Both the position numbers and the translations under genes were made by a program. A stretch of 64,000 nucleotides of DNA, taken from the NCBI GenBank assembly GCA_024742305.1, contig JANSYQ010000009.1, positions 54,464 through 118,463 of the forward strand. The letters run 5' to 3'. Positions 9,601 to 19,079 of the stretch are shown in pieces. The stretch is from a bacterium (GTDB lineage Bacteria; Bacteroidota; Bacteroidia; Flavobacteriales_D; Crocinitomicaceae). The notes beneath the pieces are model-generated. The model did no database searches and had not been told where the DNA came from. It saw only the letters and a list, made by a program, of their open reading frames with translations. Positions within the stretch are counted from its first letter, which is position 1; each line of letters starts with the position of its first letter.

Positions 9601-12320
9601 TCAGTGTATTTCTGTTGGTCCTTGAGCGACAATCCTTCCGTTTTCAGTTCGTTGAATCGAGCTTCTTGATCGGCGAGTGCGTTCTCCTCTTCAATCGCCT
9701 TCTCAGTCTTATCTAATCCTGCTTGTGCCTCAGAATTTCCAGGGTCTTTCGCCAATGCTTCCTCGAACTTCCCTTTGGCATCTTCAAACTTTTCATCGCC
9801 GAAGAAAGCCTCACCGTCCATGATCAAGCTTTTTACTTCTTCTGCCAATTCTGCGTTTCCTTGGGCTGCCTCAATTTCATCAATCTTCGCCTGTACCTCG
9901 CTGTCTTCCTTGATGGTTAACGCCTCCTTAAGTTTCGATTTCGCTTCGTCGTATTTTTCATCATCAGCCAGGGCAAATCCATCCTCCTTTAACTTTTGGA
10001 AAGCCGCTTCGTTTTCTTCGGCACTCTTCAATGCCGCTAGCTCCGTGTTGATTTTATCTATTTCGGTTTGAGCCGTTTCATTATCAGACTCGATAGCCAA
10101 GACTTCTTCATACTTGCCTTTAGCATCTTCAAGTTTGCCAGCTTCGTACAACGATTTCCCTTCTTCTAGTAAGGCGGTAAGTTGCTCCTGTTCGCCTAAA
10201 ATAGCGTCGATTTCATCAATTTTACCTTGAGCGTACTCTAGTTCATCGGTGTACGTCAGCGCTTCTTCAAACTTCTCTTTCGCGGATGTAAAATCTTCTA
10301 CGCCCATTGCTGTTTCGCCAGCACTAATGGCTTCTTGATACTTCTGCTTGCGCTCAGCCTCTGCTTCTCCTTCTGATATTTTTGTTGCAATCTCGGCAAT
10401 TCTACCGTTCGCGTAGGCAGGATCCTCAGCAAAGGTCAAAGCTTCTTCGTATTTCGCCTTAGACTCTGGCCATTTTTCAGAATCAAATAGCTCGTCCGCC
10501 GCTGCTATCGCAGCATCGTAATTCGCTTGCCTTTCTTCAGCAGCTTTCTGATCAGCAAGCAATCCGTCGATTTCTGCAATTTTTGTTGGTGGAATATCAC
10601 TCGTTCCGTCCAGTTGCTGTGCTTCTTCGTATTTTGCTTTGGACTCTTCCAACTTCTCAGCCTCAAATAGCGATTCCGCCTCCGCTATGAGTGCTTCGAA
10701 CTGCTCTTTTACCGCTTCTGCATTTTTCTTTGCTTCTAACTTGGCCTCAGCATCTGCCAATTTCCCTTCAACTTCTGTATCGCCTTTAATTTCAAGTGCT
10801 TCCTTGTATTTCGAAATACCCTCTTCGTAATTTTCAGCTCCAACAGCGTCATCTCCTTCCTTTACCAGGTTATTGAACTGCTCCTCCGCTGCTGCATTTG
10901 CTTCCAATTCAGCCTTTAACGTTTCTGCTTCCGCTTTCTTTTCTTTGGCCGTTTCATTCTCCGCTTCTAGTCCAAGAACTTCGTCGTAATTGGCAATAGC
11001 ATCATCGAATTTTTTATCGTCGATATTTTGCTGACCTTCTGCCAACAATTCTTCAATTTTCTTTGCCTGTGCTTCTGCGGCTTCAATCTCGTCTAGTTTA
11101 CCTTTCACCACATCCAAGCGTCCTTTGGCATACGAAGATGCAGACTCAATACTTAATGCCTCTTCGTATTTTTCTTTCGCCGTTTTCCAATCCTCTGCGT
11201 CAAAGGCTGCATCCGCTGCTGCAATAGCTTCCTCGTATTGTTTTTTCAGTTCTTCTGCTTTAGCAGCTGCATCAAGTTTCTCCTGCAACTCTGCCAACTT
11301 ATCCTTTGGATATTGCTCCGATGGTTTCAGGTTCGACGCTTCTGTGTAGGCATCACGTGCTGCTTTCCAGCTTTTCTGCCCCATGAAAATATCGGCTCGT
11401 TTGATGGCTTTGTCATACGCCTCTTGTGCTTCCTTCTCTTTCGCAAGCTGTTCGATTTGCGCTTTTAGGGCTGCTATTTGATCCTTTGGATATTGCTCTG
11501 ATGGCATTTTTGTGGACGCCTCCTCGTAACGCTTAACGGCAGTTTCCAAATCTCCTTGATCACGAAGTTGATCTGCTGCTGCAATTAGGGCATCGTATTC
11601 ACCTTGGGCTTGTTCTTGTGCTAAAGCTTCTTCTTTCGCTGCCGCAATGAGGGCATCAAGTTCCACTATGCGATCCGACGGATGTTTCTCTGTTGGTTTG
11701 TAACCAAGTGCATCTTCATAATGACCAAGCGCTTCCTCCCAATTCTCCTGATCGTACGCCGCATCTGCTTTGGCAATAGCCTCGGCGTAATTCTTTTCCA
11801 GCTCCGCTTCCGCATTTTCCGCTTCAGCTAGAAGGTCATTGATACGCTTTTTCATAGCAGCTGCGCCGCCTTTATCTAAATTGGCGTAAAAGTTTCTTGT
11901 ATCCCATTCAAAGCTAGCCACTGGCTCCGTCTCCAAGAAATCGAAATTCACATTTGGTCGATCTGCGAACAGGTCGATATCCAAGTCTTGAACGGGACGT
12001 ACCGCACCTGCTGGAACATCTTCCTCGTTCATTTTCGTTAAATCGAAGCGAACTTTCTTGGTAATCATCCCCCCTTTGCTGAAAACGACATCGAAGGGAG
12101 CCGATTGATAATTGATAGGAGTTTCAAGGTTGTACTTCCCATTGGAGGCCGTGGTTACACTCGATACTGTGCTTCCATTTTGAACGATAGCAACAGTTAC
12201 TCCGCCTTCATTCCCTCCATTGTCGGAATTGCTTACTCTACCTTTGAATTGAAAAGGGAGTTCCTGCGACCATCCAAAAACGGTCGTTAACAAAGCGAAA
12301 ACGAGTATAAAATATTTCAT
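6561..12320 (-). CDS. Giant secreted TPR-repeat protein, 1919 residues
   Basis: A signal peptide (1-19, ending FGWSQ) is followed by a beta-rich domain of about 130 residues resembling carboxypeptidase-regulatory/CNA-B-like repeats (FKGRVS ... [10 protein letters not shown] ... RPVQDLDID). About 20 TPR-like units then run from residue 178 to 1345. Each has the shape YxxAIAAADxxFxxExWxxAKxKYEEAL plus a linking helix ending in (K/R)IxEI. Unit starts fall near 178, 242, 302, 362, 422, 482, 541, 601, 661 and so on, a period close to 60 residues. Residues 1355-1850 are acidic, helical and not TPR. The last ~55 residues ([18 protein letters not shown] ...) look beta-rich. It is probably periplasmic or at the cell surface and acts as a scaffold. 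The function is unknown; apbE follows with overlap. Confidence 0.85.
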   Translation of the reverse strand: MKYFILVFALLTTVFGWSQELPFQFKGRVSNSDNGGNEGGVTVAIVQNGSTVSSVTTASNGKYNLETPINYQSAPFDVVFSKGGMITKKVRFDLTKMNEEDVPAGAVRPVQDLDIDLFADRPNVNFDFLETEPVASFEWDTRNFYANLDKGGAAAMKKRINDLLAEAENAEAELEKNYAEAIAKADAAYDQENWEEALGHYEDALGYKPTEKHPSDRIVELDALIAAAKEEALAQEQAQGEYDALIAAADQLRDQGDLETAVKRYEEASTKMPSEQYPKDQIAALKAQIEQLAKEKEAQEAYDKAIKRADIFMGQKSWKAARDAYTEASNLKPSEQYPKDKLAELQEKLDAAAKAEELKKQYEEAIAAADAAFDAEDWKTAKEKYEEALSIESASSYAKGRLDVVKGKLDEIEAAEAQAKKIEELLAEGQQNIDDKKFDDAIANYDEVLGLEAENETAKEKKAEAETLKAELEANAAAEEQFNNLVKEGDDAVGAENYEEGISKYKEALEIKGDTEVEGKLADAEAKLEAKKNAEAVKEQFEALIAEAESLFEAEKLEESKAKYEEAQQLDGTSDIPPTKIAEIDGLLADQKAAEERQANYDAAIAAADELFDSEKWPESKAKYEEALTFAEDPAYANGRIAEIATKISEGEAEAERKQKYQEAISAGETAMGVEDFTSAKEKFEEALTYTDELEYAQGKIDEIDAILGEQEQLTALLEEGKSLYEAGKLEDAKGKYEEVLAIESDNETAQTEIDKINTELAALKSAEENEAAFQKLKEDGFALADDEKYDEAKSKLKEALTIKEDSEVQAKIDEIEAAQGNAELAEEVKSLIMDGEAFFGDEKFEDAKGKFEEALAKDPGNSEAQAGLDKTEKAIEEENALADQEARFNELKTEGLSLKDQQKYTEAKAKINEALSIKDDTELKKALEDIAAAEALAAQQNEEDAEFNELLAAGDELVNNGQFEEGIEKFKEAKTVKSESEVPDQKIADAKQQMQDAEEQAKLDKEYRELLDKGDQLVEDKKYVEAIEAFNAAGVLKPNEQEPVDKAANAEELSRNDQNDANKAIEKNLRIAEEKIEEGDYDRGGSILDLTEGLVSSTEHRDQIKELRDRIKLYKKRDTDYAKHMEDGQKLFDDEKYEKALAEFKEAAILKENEQAPKDKIDEINGILSNLASIEEREALYKEYMEKGQKKQDAKEYEAALSAFQNALSAKAKDQAATDKIDEIQQILDDIANKNAEELALRNKFDAKIAEADELFESESYLDAKHMYEEALAIIPTDGYAQAQVDECVKREKAKSIVLFEKQYKKLIEAADANFEEEDYEKAKERYTNAIGMKEDDPYPKKKLAEIEAILNPASVQSAKLEDLGTPISGSILDGQALFAKAEDERQKIEQSKMQDKFDKSKEGIDQRLAQKSDERDDARQELVKALAEADAYSEGAVMQQGENADILKAAQEELSELEADDSRMDYNVNISDQEQLTNIVEGVALEYGEDVNVYRDNAETVLTYEQALEDAFREDAQSDYSSNITSDEKLTAVKNQVVSENIDDTQERDKVRNDVVEIVTDVNEENDVRNKEDFEANHTSQTVIDGVYQKVDYKTAEDVQISGDNNEGVKVINNEIANADYDLGTSESVDVWDANLAIVDIEKKYSTKTAEDEEGIAKNGAKLYELGESIQDRADQQNADERVFAMDADAQIEAYEEKTRSDMSGMDDNRIASVEVLKEGDKQLAEAQDALTGKDKDQAYSNKEIINTQTVINSDISDEEERMGVQKQVDNIALENDENSKSSTTKQSKNQELLGDSKRITNREKQNREDSKQEQLFENADKISKVDDSPQKKVKVANSLGEEYPEGVTEENFAQNDQNGLMTAIVTRRVVVIDGHADVYVRTQSRGAITYSKNGTAVTEHVWNSETQGPHLVTHTK

Positions 12321-12453
12321 GCCTCTCTATTTAAACGTTATCCTGTACAACCAGTTACAGAAATGGTTTAAATTTGATAGAATTAATTAACAAATATGCG
12401 AAAATAGTTCCGATTTGGGGCTACTTTCCTCAATCGGAAATGGAGTATAAACC

Positions 12454-13599
12454 ATGCTAAACGGAGCTACATTCAGTTATTGGGAACGCAAGCACTTCTT
12501 CGATTCGTGCGACTTAATCGTGATTGGTGCCGGCATTACAGGATACAGTACAGCCTTGCACTACAAACGTTCAAATCCGAATGCCAAAATCCTGATTTTG
12601 GAACGCGGTTTACTTCCTTCAGGAGCCAGTTCGAAGAATGCTGGATTTGCTTGTTTTGGAAGTCCGACAGAACTCGCCGATGATTTACAGCAATTCGATG
12701 ATCAAACTGTTTGGGACACCGTTGCCTTGCGTCTGGAAGGATTGCGCTACTTAGAGGAGATTATCGGACAAAAAAACATGAATCTGCAAATCAACGGTTC
12801 TTGGGATTTAATTCGAGAGGATGAACAAGATGTTCAGCAAGAAATTCTTGAGCGTATCCCTGAGTTCAATGCAGCTTTGGAGAAGATTTCGGGAGAAAAG
12901 AACGTATACTCATGGGATGATGAGGTTGCCTCGAGGTTCGGTTTTCGTGGCGTTTCTGGAGGATTTAAAAATCGACTGGAGGGACAAATTGACACTTCTA
13001 AAATGAATGCGGTCTACTACCAACGTGTTGTCGAGGCCGGTATTTCCGTTCTTTTTGGAATGGAAGCAAAAGGTATTCAAGCGGAGGGTACAATGGCGCG
13101 AGTGGAAACACAATTGGGCGAAATCTCCGCTGGAAAAGTGGCTTTGTGCACGAACGGGTTTGCGAAACAATTTCTTCCTGAAGATGATATTGCTCCAGCG
13201 CGTGCACAGGTGCTAATTACGAAGCCCATTGACAATCTTGCTATTGAAGGTACCTTCCATTACCAAAAAGGATACTACTATTTCCGCAATATTGACAACC
13301 GAATTTTATTAGGGGGCGGTCGAAACCTTGATTTTGAAGGCGAAACCACAACCAACATCGCTACTTCCACCAACATTCAATCTTCCTTACAAACACTTCT
13401 ATCTGAAGTCATCTTGCCCAATACCGCCTATTCCATTGATCATTCTTGGGCGGGCATCATGGGTGTGGGAAGCACTAAAAAACCAATCATTAAGCAGTTA
13501 GAGACGAATGTATTTTGTGGCGTACGTTTGGGGGGCATGGGCGTTGCAATTGGGTCACTTGTTGGAAAACAATTGGCACAAATCATGGAAGAAGCGTGA
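12454..13599 (+). CDS. FAD-dependent amino-acid-oxidase-type oxidoreductase (DAO family)
   Basis: A 381-residue flavoprotein. The FAD-binding Rossmann motif is VIGAGITGYSTA (GAGITG at 25-30), followed by an acidic beta-strand end (LILERG) and the SSKNAG segment typical of the glycine/D-amino-acid oxidase (DAO) superfamily. A C-terminal block with GVRLGGMGVAIGS contacts the flavin in this family. It therefore probably oxidises a small amine or amino acid, but the substrate cannot be read from sequence. The start is supported by GGAG a few bases upstream. It is divergent from the giant TPR gene and 71 bp upstream of gcvT; both are amine-carbon enzymes, though a shared pathway is inference. Confidence 0.8.
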   Translation: MLNGATFSYWERKHFFDSCDLIVIGAGITGYSTALHYKRSNPNAKILILERGLLPSGASSKNAGFACFGSPTELADDLQQFDDQTVWDTVALRLEGLRYLEEIIGQKNMNLQINGSWDLIREDEQDVQQEILERIPEFNAALEKISGEKNVYSWDDEVASRFGFRGVSGGFKNRLEGQIDTSKMNAVYYQRVVEAGISVLFGMEAKGIQAEGTMARVETQLGEISAGKVALCTNGFAKQFLPEDDIAPARAQVLITKPIDNLAIEGTFHYQKGYYYFRNIDNRILLGGGRNLDFEGETTTNIATSTNIQSSLQTLLSEVILPNTAYSIDHSWAGIMGVGSTKKPIIKQLETNVFCGVRLGGMGVAIGSLVGKQLAQIMEEA

Positions 13600-13670
13600 A
13601 TTTTTCACTTTGCTGTTTTTCGCTCTCGCTTTAATTTTAATTTTGCCTCAAATTTATATTGAATCAAACC

Positions 13671-14759
13671 ATGAAAAATACAGCATTAACACACATACAT
13701 GAAGGATTGGGCGCAAAGATGGTCCCTTTCGCAGGGTTTAACATGCCCGTGCAATATGAAGGAGTAAACGCGGAACACCAAACGGTTCGCGAATCCGTGG
13801 GTGTGTTTGATGTTTCACACATGGGAGAGTTCTTGTTGACTGGGCCAGGCGCTTTGGACTTGATTCAAAAAGTAACAACAAACGATGCTTCTGTAATGGA
13901 AATTGGTCGTGCACAGTACAGCTGTATGCCCAATGGGAATGGCGGGATTGTTGACGACTTGATCATCTACCGCATTAAAGAAGAGCAGTATTTATTGGTG
14001 GTGAATGCTTCCAACATTGAAAAAGATTGGGACTGGATCTCAAAACACAACTCTTTTGATGTGGAAATGCGCGACTTGTCAGATGAGTATTCTCTGTTGG
14101 CCATACAAGGACCGAAGGCGGTTGAGGCAATGCAGTCACTAACTTCTATCGATCTGTCAGCGATTAAATACTACCATTTTGAAGTAGCCGATTTTGCTGG
14201 AATTGAGCATGTCATTATCTCAGCAACAGGATATACCGGAAGTGGAGGATTCGAAATCTATTGCAAGAACAGTGAAGCAGAGCAAGTTTGGAACAAAGTA
14301 TTTGAAGCAGGAAAGGACTTCGGAATTCAACCGATTGGTTTAGCGGCACGCGATACGCTGCGTTTGGAAATGGGGTTCTGTTTGTACGGAAACGACATTG
14401 ACGATACAACTTCTCCACTAGAAGCAGGTTTGGGTTGGATCACAAAATTGCAGAAGGATGCTGACTTTATCGACAAAGACCGTTTAACCGCCTTAAAAGC
14501 AAATGGCGTTGAACGTAAATTGGTCGCTTTTGAAATGATAGACCGTGGAATTCCTCGTCATGACTACGAAATTGCCGATGCGAACGACAACATCATTGGT
14601 CGTGTAACGTCAGGAACCATGTCCCCATCGATGAAAATAGCTATTGGTTTGGGTTACGTAACTGTTGAGCACAGCGCTATTGATTCTGAAATCTTCATTA
14701 AAGTGCGTAACAAATCGTTGAAAGCGAAGGTAGTAAAGTTGCCTTTTTATAAGAAGTGA
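13671..14759 (+). CDS. gcvT: Aminomethyltransferase, glycine cleavage system T protein
   Basis: A 362-residue enzyme that takes the aminomethyl group from lipoylated GcvH and gives 5,10-methylenetetrahydrofolate and ammonia. It begins [20 protein letters not shown], contains [10 protein letters not shown], the conserved [10 protein letters not shown] and PLEAGLGW segments, and the C-terminal [11 protein letters not shown] block. Length is normal. The ATG at 13671 matches the family start exactly; an in-frame TTG at 13659 would add only four residues. The other glycine-cleavage genes are not in this window. The stop codon lies inside the first unit of a heptad repeat array. Confidence 0.95.
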   Translation: MKNTALTHIHEGLGAKMVPFAGFNMPVQYEGVNAEHQTVRESVGVFDVSHMGEFLLTGPGALDLIQKVTTNDASVMEIGRAQYSCMPNGNGGIVDDLIIYRIKEEQYLLVVNASNIEKDWDWISKHNSFDVEMRDLSDEYSLLAIQGPKAVEAMQSLTSIDLSAIKYYHFEVADFAGIEHVIISATGYTGSGGFEIYCKNSEAEQVWNKVFEAGKDFGIQPIGLAARDTLRLEMGFCLYGNDIDDTTSPLEAGLGWITKLQKDADFIDKDRLTALKANGVERKLVAFEMIDRGIPRHDYEIADANDNIIGRVTSGTMSPSMKIAIGLGYVTVEHSAIDSEIFIKVRNKSLKAKVVKLPFYKK

Positions 14760-14851
14760 GAAGAGAAAGGTGAGAAGTCAGATGTCAGATGTCAGAAGTG
14801 AGAAATCAAAAGTGAGAAGTTCTTCTCACTGTTCTCTTCTCACTTTTCACC
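14754..14851. repeat. 7-bp tandem array with inverted copies between convergent genes
   Basis: From 14754 the sequence reads in 7-bp steps: AAGTGAG, AAGAGAA, AGGTGAG, AAGTCAG, ATGTCAG, ATGTCAG, AAGTGAG, AAATCAA, AAGTGAG. From 14822 the complementary word CTCACT recurs. AAAAGTGAGAAG (14808-14819) pairs with CTTCTCACTTTT (14836-14847), a 12-bp stem followed by T on the plus strand and preceded by A-rich sequence. It lies between gcvT and the convergent DUF4870 gene and may serve as a two-way terminator. A close relative lies at 20333. Confidence 0.8.
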
Positions 14852-14854
14852 AAC

Positions 14855-15187
14855 TTACATTGATTTGAACCATTCTTGAAACTGAGCGCCTAAGATCGGT
14901 AGCTCTTTCTTTTCGCCATTTACTGCTCCTACGAGACTTACAATCCAAAGGGCTATCATACCTATCCATATGGCTGGTACAATAATGAGTCCAAGGAAAG
15001 GGATTATACCGAATATCAACCCAACGAAAGACAGTCCAATTGCAATGATGATCAGACCCAACACTTGTCGAATGTAGAAACTGGCAAATTCGTCCTTTTT
15101 CTCATTGTTTTGCACAAGTGCAATGATCCAACCGATAAGTGTAATATGAGCAATAATTGCGCGTGTTTTTCCTTCTTCTGAAACCAT
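14855..15187 (-). CDS. DUF4870/Tic20-like small membrane protein
   Basis: A 110-residue protein with about three hydrophobic segments. Before the first comes a soluble stretch with DEFASFYIRQ, and the end is ELPILGAQFQEWFKSM. An amphipathic xxFxxxHxRQ-type segment before two to three helices and a PLLGxxFQxWF-type ending is the pattern of DUF4870-like proteins of Bacteroidota. The function is unknown. The ATG at 15185-15187 is chosen over an upstream TTG that would add 13 unrelated residues. It follows the UMF1 transporter by 56 bp on the same strand. Confidence 0.65.
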   Translation of the reverse strand: MVSEEGKTRAIIAHITLIGWIIALVQNNEKKDEFASFYIRQVLGLIIIAIGLSFVGLIFGIIPFLGLIIVPAIWIGMIALWIVSLVGAVNGEKKELPILGAQFQEWFKSM

Positions 15188-15243
15188 AGTCAGTGTTCTT
15201 GTGTTAGTTGAGCCTTGAAAATACAAATTTCTATAAGCACTCC

Positions 15244-16635
15244 CTAGGAAAGAACCGAAACATGCACATCGTCATCCTCGTCTTCGTTTTTATTCCCAGT
15301 CATTTTAGGGATGAAGAACAACAGGATGAAACCGATGATAAAGAAGATGGCAACAGCGATCACTGAATATCGAATGCTCCCGAAAATGGCTTCAAAAACA
15401 CCGAAGGATAGGGTTCCGACAACGATTCCAATTTTTTCTGAGGAATCAAAGAAGGAGAAATAACTGGCGTGATCTTTCGTTTCCGGTAGCATTTTTGAGT
15501 ACGTGGAACGTGATAGGGCCTGAACTCCCCCCATGACCAAACCAACGGCACTTGCAAGAAGGTAGAATTGAACGGGAGTGGTAACCAAATAGGCCGCGGC
15601 ACAAATCAAAATCCAAATAGAAACGGATAGCCCGAGCGTTTTAATGTTCCCCATGTATTTGGACAATCGAGACATGGTGAATGCTCCCACGGCTCCCAAA
15701 ATTTGAATCAACAAAATGGCTATAATGAGTCCTGAATCGTCCGGCTTTCCTGTGGCATCATCTATGGGCCAAAGGATTTCCTTCTTTGCGAACAACGTCG
15801 CCATTAACATCACCGTTTGAACACCTGTATTGTAGAAGAAAAACGCCAATAAAAATCGCTTTAGGCGTGTGATTTTTCTAAACTCCTGAAATACCGATTT
15901 CAATTCTCGGAAGCCTTTCCAAATAACCCCGGGTTCTTTTTTCTTTTGGTAAACATTGTTGGGCAATACTCTGTATGTCAATTGCGAGAACCCGAGCCAC
16001 CAAACTCCTACTCCAACAAAGCACCATCTTACGTCTCCGTCGAATACTTGAATCCAAACGAGACAAAGAACAAGCAATATCATAGCACCGAAATATCCTA
16101 GTGAAAATCCGCGGGCAGATATCTTATCGTGATCTTTTGGTTCGGCAATTTCTGGAAGATAGGCGTTGTAGAACACCAAACTATTCCAAAACCCAATGCT
16201 GGCAAGGAAAATACTTAACATCCCTAATTCCAAATGATCTGCATGGAACCAATACAGAGTCATGCATGACAACGCTCCGAGGTAACAGAAGAATTGCATG
16301 AAGCGCTTCTTGCTACCTGAAAAATCGGCAATTCCTGAAAGCATGGGCGAGAGAAACGAAACAACTAAAAATGACGCTGAAAGCACGAAGGACATCAGTA
16401 CCGAATTGGACATTTCCATACCGAAGAAATCGACGGTAACAGTCAAATCAGGGTTTTTCAGAACTGCCGCATCGTAAGCCTCACGATTTTCAAAATTTTT
16501 CTCGACGAATTGATTCGTGGTGATATTGTCATAAAAAATGGGGAAAATCGCGGAGGAAATCACCAAATTATACACTGAATTGGCCCAGTCGTACATGACC
16601 CAGCCTCTGATGATTTTCTTATTTCCCTTTTCCAT
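15244..16635 (-). CDS. MFS transporter, UMF1/Atg22-like family
   Basis: A 463-residue polytopic protein with about 12 hydrophobic segments. It opens with KIIRGWVMYDWANSVYNLVI, a hallmark of the UMF1 family related to yeast vacuolar effluxer Atg22. It has the family loop LPEIAEPKDHDKISARGFSLGY and, in the second half, GGVQALSRSTYSKMLPE. UMF1 members export small solutes, probably amino acids or peptides, in yeast; bacterial substrates are unknown. The C-terminus is acidic (NEDEDDDV). The gene starts 3 bp after the upstream dehydrogenase stops, so they are surely co-transcribed. Confidence 0.85.
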   Translation of the reverse strand: MEKGNKKIIRGWVMYDWANSVYNLVISSAIFPIFYDNITTNQFVEKNFENREAYDAAVLKNPDLTVTVDFFGMEMSNSVLMSFVLSASFLVVSFLSPMLSGIADFSGSKKRFMQFFCYLGALSCMTLYWFHADHLELGMLSIFLASIGFWNSLVFYNAYLPEIAEPKDHDKISARGFSLGYFGAMILLVLCLVWIQVFDGDVRWCFVGVGVWWLGFSQLTYRVLPNNVYQKKKEPGVIWKGFRELKSVFQEFRKITRLKRFLLAFFFYNTGVQTVMLMATLFAKKEILWPIDDATGKPDDSGLIIAILLIQILGAVGAFTMSRLSKYMGNIKTLGLSVSIWILICAAAYLVTTPVQFYLLASAVGLVMGGVQALSRSTYSKMLPETKDHASYFSFFDSSEKIGIVVGTLSFGVFEAIFGSIRYSVIAVAIFFIIGFILLFFIPKMTGNKNEDEDDDVHVSVLS

Positions 16636-16638
16636 GAT

Positions 16639-17859
16639 TTATTCGGTTCCGGCTAAATAGCCTTCCAAATATGAGAAATATTCTGTTAACCCTCCTTCTA
16701 AACTTGTTTCGCTGGCACGCTCAATGATTTTGTCTTCGTCATCACCCAAAAGATGTGGCATTACTTCTTTGATCAGCTCGCTACCAAAATCTTCCGAGGC
16801 ATCTAACGGCAATTCGCATGGAAGGTTATCCACTGCCATAACCGCAATGACACCCTCTTTCATATAGTCGTCCTCGCCTTCCGTATGCGGATTGTAACCG
16901 TAAACAGGGTCACTGATTTTACTTGGACGAATGGTGCAGGCTACAGCACAATCAATATCACATGAGATATCTGCGACTACAGATAATCGTACATCTTTTG
17001 CTTTGAGGTCGTCACGTGTGATGATGTAATCCGCTTTGTCGCTCCAGTAATGACAAGGAATGTACATATCGGCGTGAGGCAAAAATCGTGGGAACGTCGA
17101 TTTATACGGAGTCGGATCACTGTAGAATTCACTTTTATTAAATGCCCCACCATCTCTTCGAGCATAGTAATCGCTGACATCCAAATGGGTAAAGACGGGA
17201 CCATCAAATTCCTGAGAAACAAATGCTTCGGCATCAACTTCCCTGATGGAGATCTCGGATAAAATTTCGCGAGCACCGTGTCCTACTCTACCGAATCCGG
17301 TTAACACAATTTTCGCGTTTTGTGGCAACTGGACTTTCTTCAATTCTTCCTCTACTTCTTTTCTGTCGCGACATTCATGAGCAGGCTTTAGGTTGTAAAG
17401 TCCGTGTTTTCGCCCAAAAGTGAGTAAACCGTTGTAGCACCCGACAATTCCAGCGTAGCGGCCAAAGCCAAGGATACGTTTGTTGGAAGTATCTTTCAAT
17501 ACTTCGTAATCAATGAGTTGTATTTTCTTGTCTACAATGGCTTGAAGCAGCTCACGATTGTAGGGTTGTTTCTTGATAGTATGGGAGAAGAACATGAATT
17601 TTTTCCCGGGAATCAGGTCTTCAATGTTCACCTCTTTCACTCCAATGATGATATCACAAGCACTAAGATCTTCAGACAAAGGAATTCCTGCATCCTTATA
17701 TTCTTGGTCTGAGTACGCTCGAATAGGGCTCGGTTGTACTACAATTTTCAAATTTGGGTATTCTTCTATCAATGATTTGCATTGACTTGGCGTTAGGGGA
17801 ACACGCTTATCTGGCGGCACTTTTCCCTCTCGAATTATTCCCAATGTTACAATATCCAT
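16639..17859 (-). CDS. Saccharopine/alanine dehydrogenase-like NAD(P)-dependent oxidoreductase
   Basis: A 406-residue enzyme. The N-terminal domain starts TLGIIREGKVPPDKRVPLTP, the pattern shared by alanine dehydrogenase, transhydrogenase alpha and lysine-forming saccharopine dehydrogenase. The Rossmann motif VLTGFGRVGHGAREIL follows near residue 195, and later YIPCHYWSDKADYI and ADISCDIDCAV. Similar proteins in Bacteroidota are usually annotated only as NAD(P)-dependent oxidoreductases. The substrate may be an amino acid or a keto-acid adduct. It lies between the KdsC-like phosphatase (8-bp gap) and the UMF1 exporter (3-bp gap), which might suggest amino-acid traffic. Confidence 0.75.
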   Translation of the reverse strand: MDIVTLGIIREGKVPPDKRVPLTPSQCKSLIEEYPNLKIVVQPSPIRAYSDQEYKDAGIPLSEDLSACDIIIGVKEVNIEDLIPGKKFMFFSHTIKKQPYNRELLQAIVDKKIQLIDYEVLKDTSNKRILGFGRYAGIVGCYNGLLTFGRKHGLYNLKPAHECRDRKEVEEELKKVQLPQNAKIVLTGFGRVGHGAREILSEISIREVDAEAFVSQEFDGPVFTHLDVSDYYARRDGGAFNKSEFYSDPTPYKSTFPRFLPHADMYIPCHYWSDKADYIITRDDLKAKDVRLSVVADISCDIDCAVACTIRPSKISDPVYGYNPHTEGEDDYMKEGVIAVMAVDNLPCELPLDASEDFGSELIKEVMPHLLGDDEDKIIERASETSLEGGLTEYFSYLEGYLAGTE

Positions 17860-17867
17860 GTAGTAGT

Positions 17868-18548
17868 TTATTTCAGTCGTTCTTCCAATAAATATTCATC
17901 CACAAATTCGCGAATTGCGCCTTTTCCTCCCTCTGAACTCAAAATTAAATCTGCTCTCTTTTTGACTACCGGCACCGCATCTGACGGGCACACAGAAAAG
18001 CCACACACCTCAAATACTTCCAAGTCGTTGATATCGTCTCCAATCATCGCTACTTGGTCCAGGTCAATTGATAAAGATGCACAAATATTGCGTAAACGCG
18101 TTAATTTTGGTTCTTTATTTACAGAACAGTGTTGAATACCTAACAAATCTGCTCTTCGTTTTACCGCTGTTCCGGAAAATCCCGAAGAAATTATTCCCAC
18201 TTGAAATCCGCGTTTGGTGAGCTGGGCAATCGCCATTCCATCCTTCGCATTGAATTTCTTTATGTGATCACCTTCATCGGTAAAGTAAAGTCCTCCGTCA
18301 GTCATAACGCCATCCACATCCAAAATCAGCAACTTTATATTTTTTAAGCGATTTGCTAATTCTGACGTGCGAAATGTATGCTTGAACAATAGCGCAGATA
18401 GGTCAATTTCGTATTCTTCCGCGATTGCCTCTAAGTCGTATATCGACAGGTCCTTTGGATGATCTACATCCAACTCATCTAGAAAATCGGCATAATCCAA
18501 GCCGTGACGCTCGCAAATTCCTTTGATATTTTGTTCTAGAAAAAGCAT
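17868..18548 (-). CDS. kdsC: KdsC/YrbI-type HAD phosphatase with an N-terminal extension
   Basis: Residues from about 72 onward are a C0-type HAD phosphatase: LLILDVDGVMTDGGLYF holds the catalytic aspartates, GIISSGFSG motif II, KEPKLTRL the lysine, and MIGDDINDLEVF motif IV. KdsC removes phosphate from KDO-8-phosphate in lipopolysaccharide synthesis; related YrbI enzymes act on other 9-carbon acids. KdsC is usually around 170-190 residues. Here about 70 residues precede it, helical and acidic (GICERHGLDYADFLDEL, AIAEEYEIDLSALLF), reminiscent of a small helix-turn-helix but unproven. The ATG at 18546-18548 lies 3 bp after the upstream stop, which favours the long form. Confidence 0.8.
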   Translation of the reverse strand: MLFLEQNIKGICERHGLDYADFLDELDVDHPKDLSIYDLEAIAEEYEIDLSALLFKHTFRTSELANRLKNIKLLILDVDGVMTDGGLYFTDEGDHIKKFNAKDGMAIAQLTKRGFQVGIISSGFSGTAVKRRADLLGIQHCSVNKEPKLTRLRNICASLSIDLDQVAMIGDDINDLEVFEVCGFSVCPSDAVPVVKKRADLILSSEGGKGAIREFVDEYLLEERLK

Positions 18549-18551
18549 TGT

Positions 18552-18935
18552 TTACAAAGTTGGACGGTATAAAGGTTTGAAATTTTCATCTGCCACCACA
18601 ATGGTTACGGTTTTGTCTCCAAAAACGTTTGCTTGAAGTCGTTGCTCTAATTCAGTTAATGACCTGATATCTTCAAAAGTCAGCGTATCGGCCTTCATCT
18701 TTTCTGTGGCGATAAGCAGTAAATCATAGCCGCCATTGGTACGTTTTAATCGAACATCTTGTGGTTTTCCCGTTATCAACGAATCCGATTTCCAAAACTT
18801 AACGATGTCCTTGGCGAGATCGTGGTCTTTTGTATTATTGAAATGAACGGTAAACTGCCCACCCGATACCTGAGAGTCCGAGGAATCGGTACATCCAATG
18901 ATAGTTAGTAGAATGAGAGCTAGTAAAATCCGCAT
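18552..18935 (-). CDS. Small lipoprotein, 127 residues
   Basis: It starts MRILLALILLTIIGC, a short lipoprotein signal with Cys15. A polar serine-rich linker is followed by a compact alpha/beta domain of about 100 residues. The family is not recognised. The ATG at 18933-18935 is chosen because it directly precedes the lipobox; an open frame extends far upstream (to 19289) but crosses the divergent hydrolase gene and its promoter region. It is the first gene of the run lipoprotein-kdsC-dehydrogenase-UMF1-DUF4870. It is probably anchored in the periplasm or outer membrane. Confidence 0.7.
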   Translation of the reverse strand: MRILLALILLTIIGCTDSSDSQVSGGQFTVHFNNTKDHDLAKDIVKFWKSDSLITGKPQDVRLKRTNGGYDLLLIATEKMKADTLTFEDIRSLTELEQRLQANVFGDKTVTIVVADENFKPLYRPTL

Positions 18936-19079
18936 AATTGACCACGGGGTTAAAGCGGTAAATATAGCCATTTCAGCACACTCGAAAAATCGAATTCGTA
19001 TTAAATGCCAAATGGATCTTTTCAATATCCGTCTTCTTCCTTGGGAATCATTATTTTTCGCTTTAAAGAACAAATTGAT

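Noticed and set aside
7131..11468. Serine/phenylalanine-rich plus-strand frames over the giant gene
   Set aside because: They are antisense shadows of the lysine/glutamate-rich repeats, without starts, signals or families.
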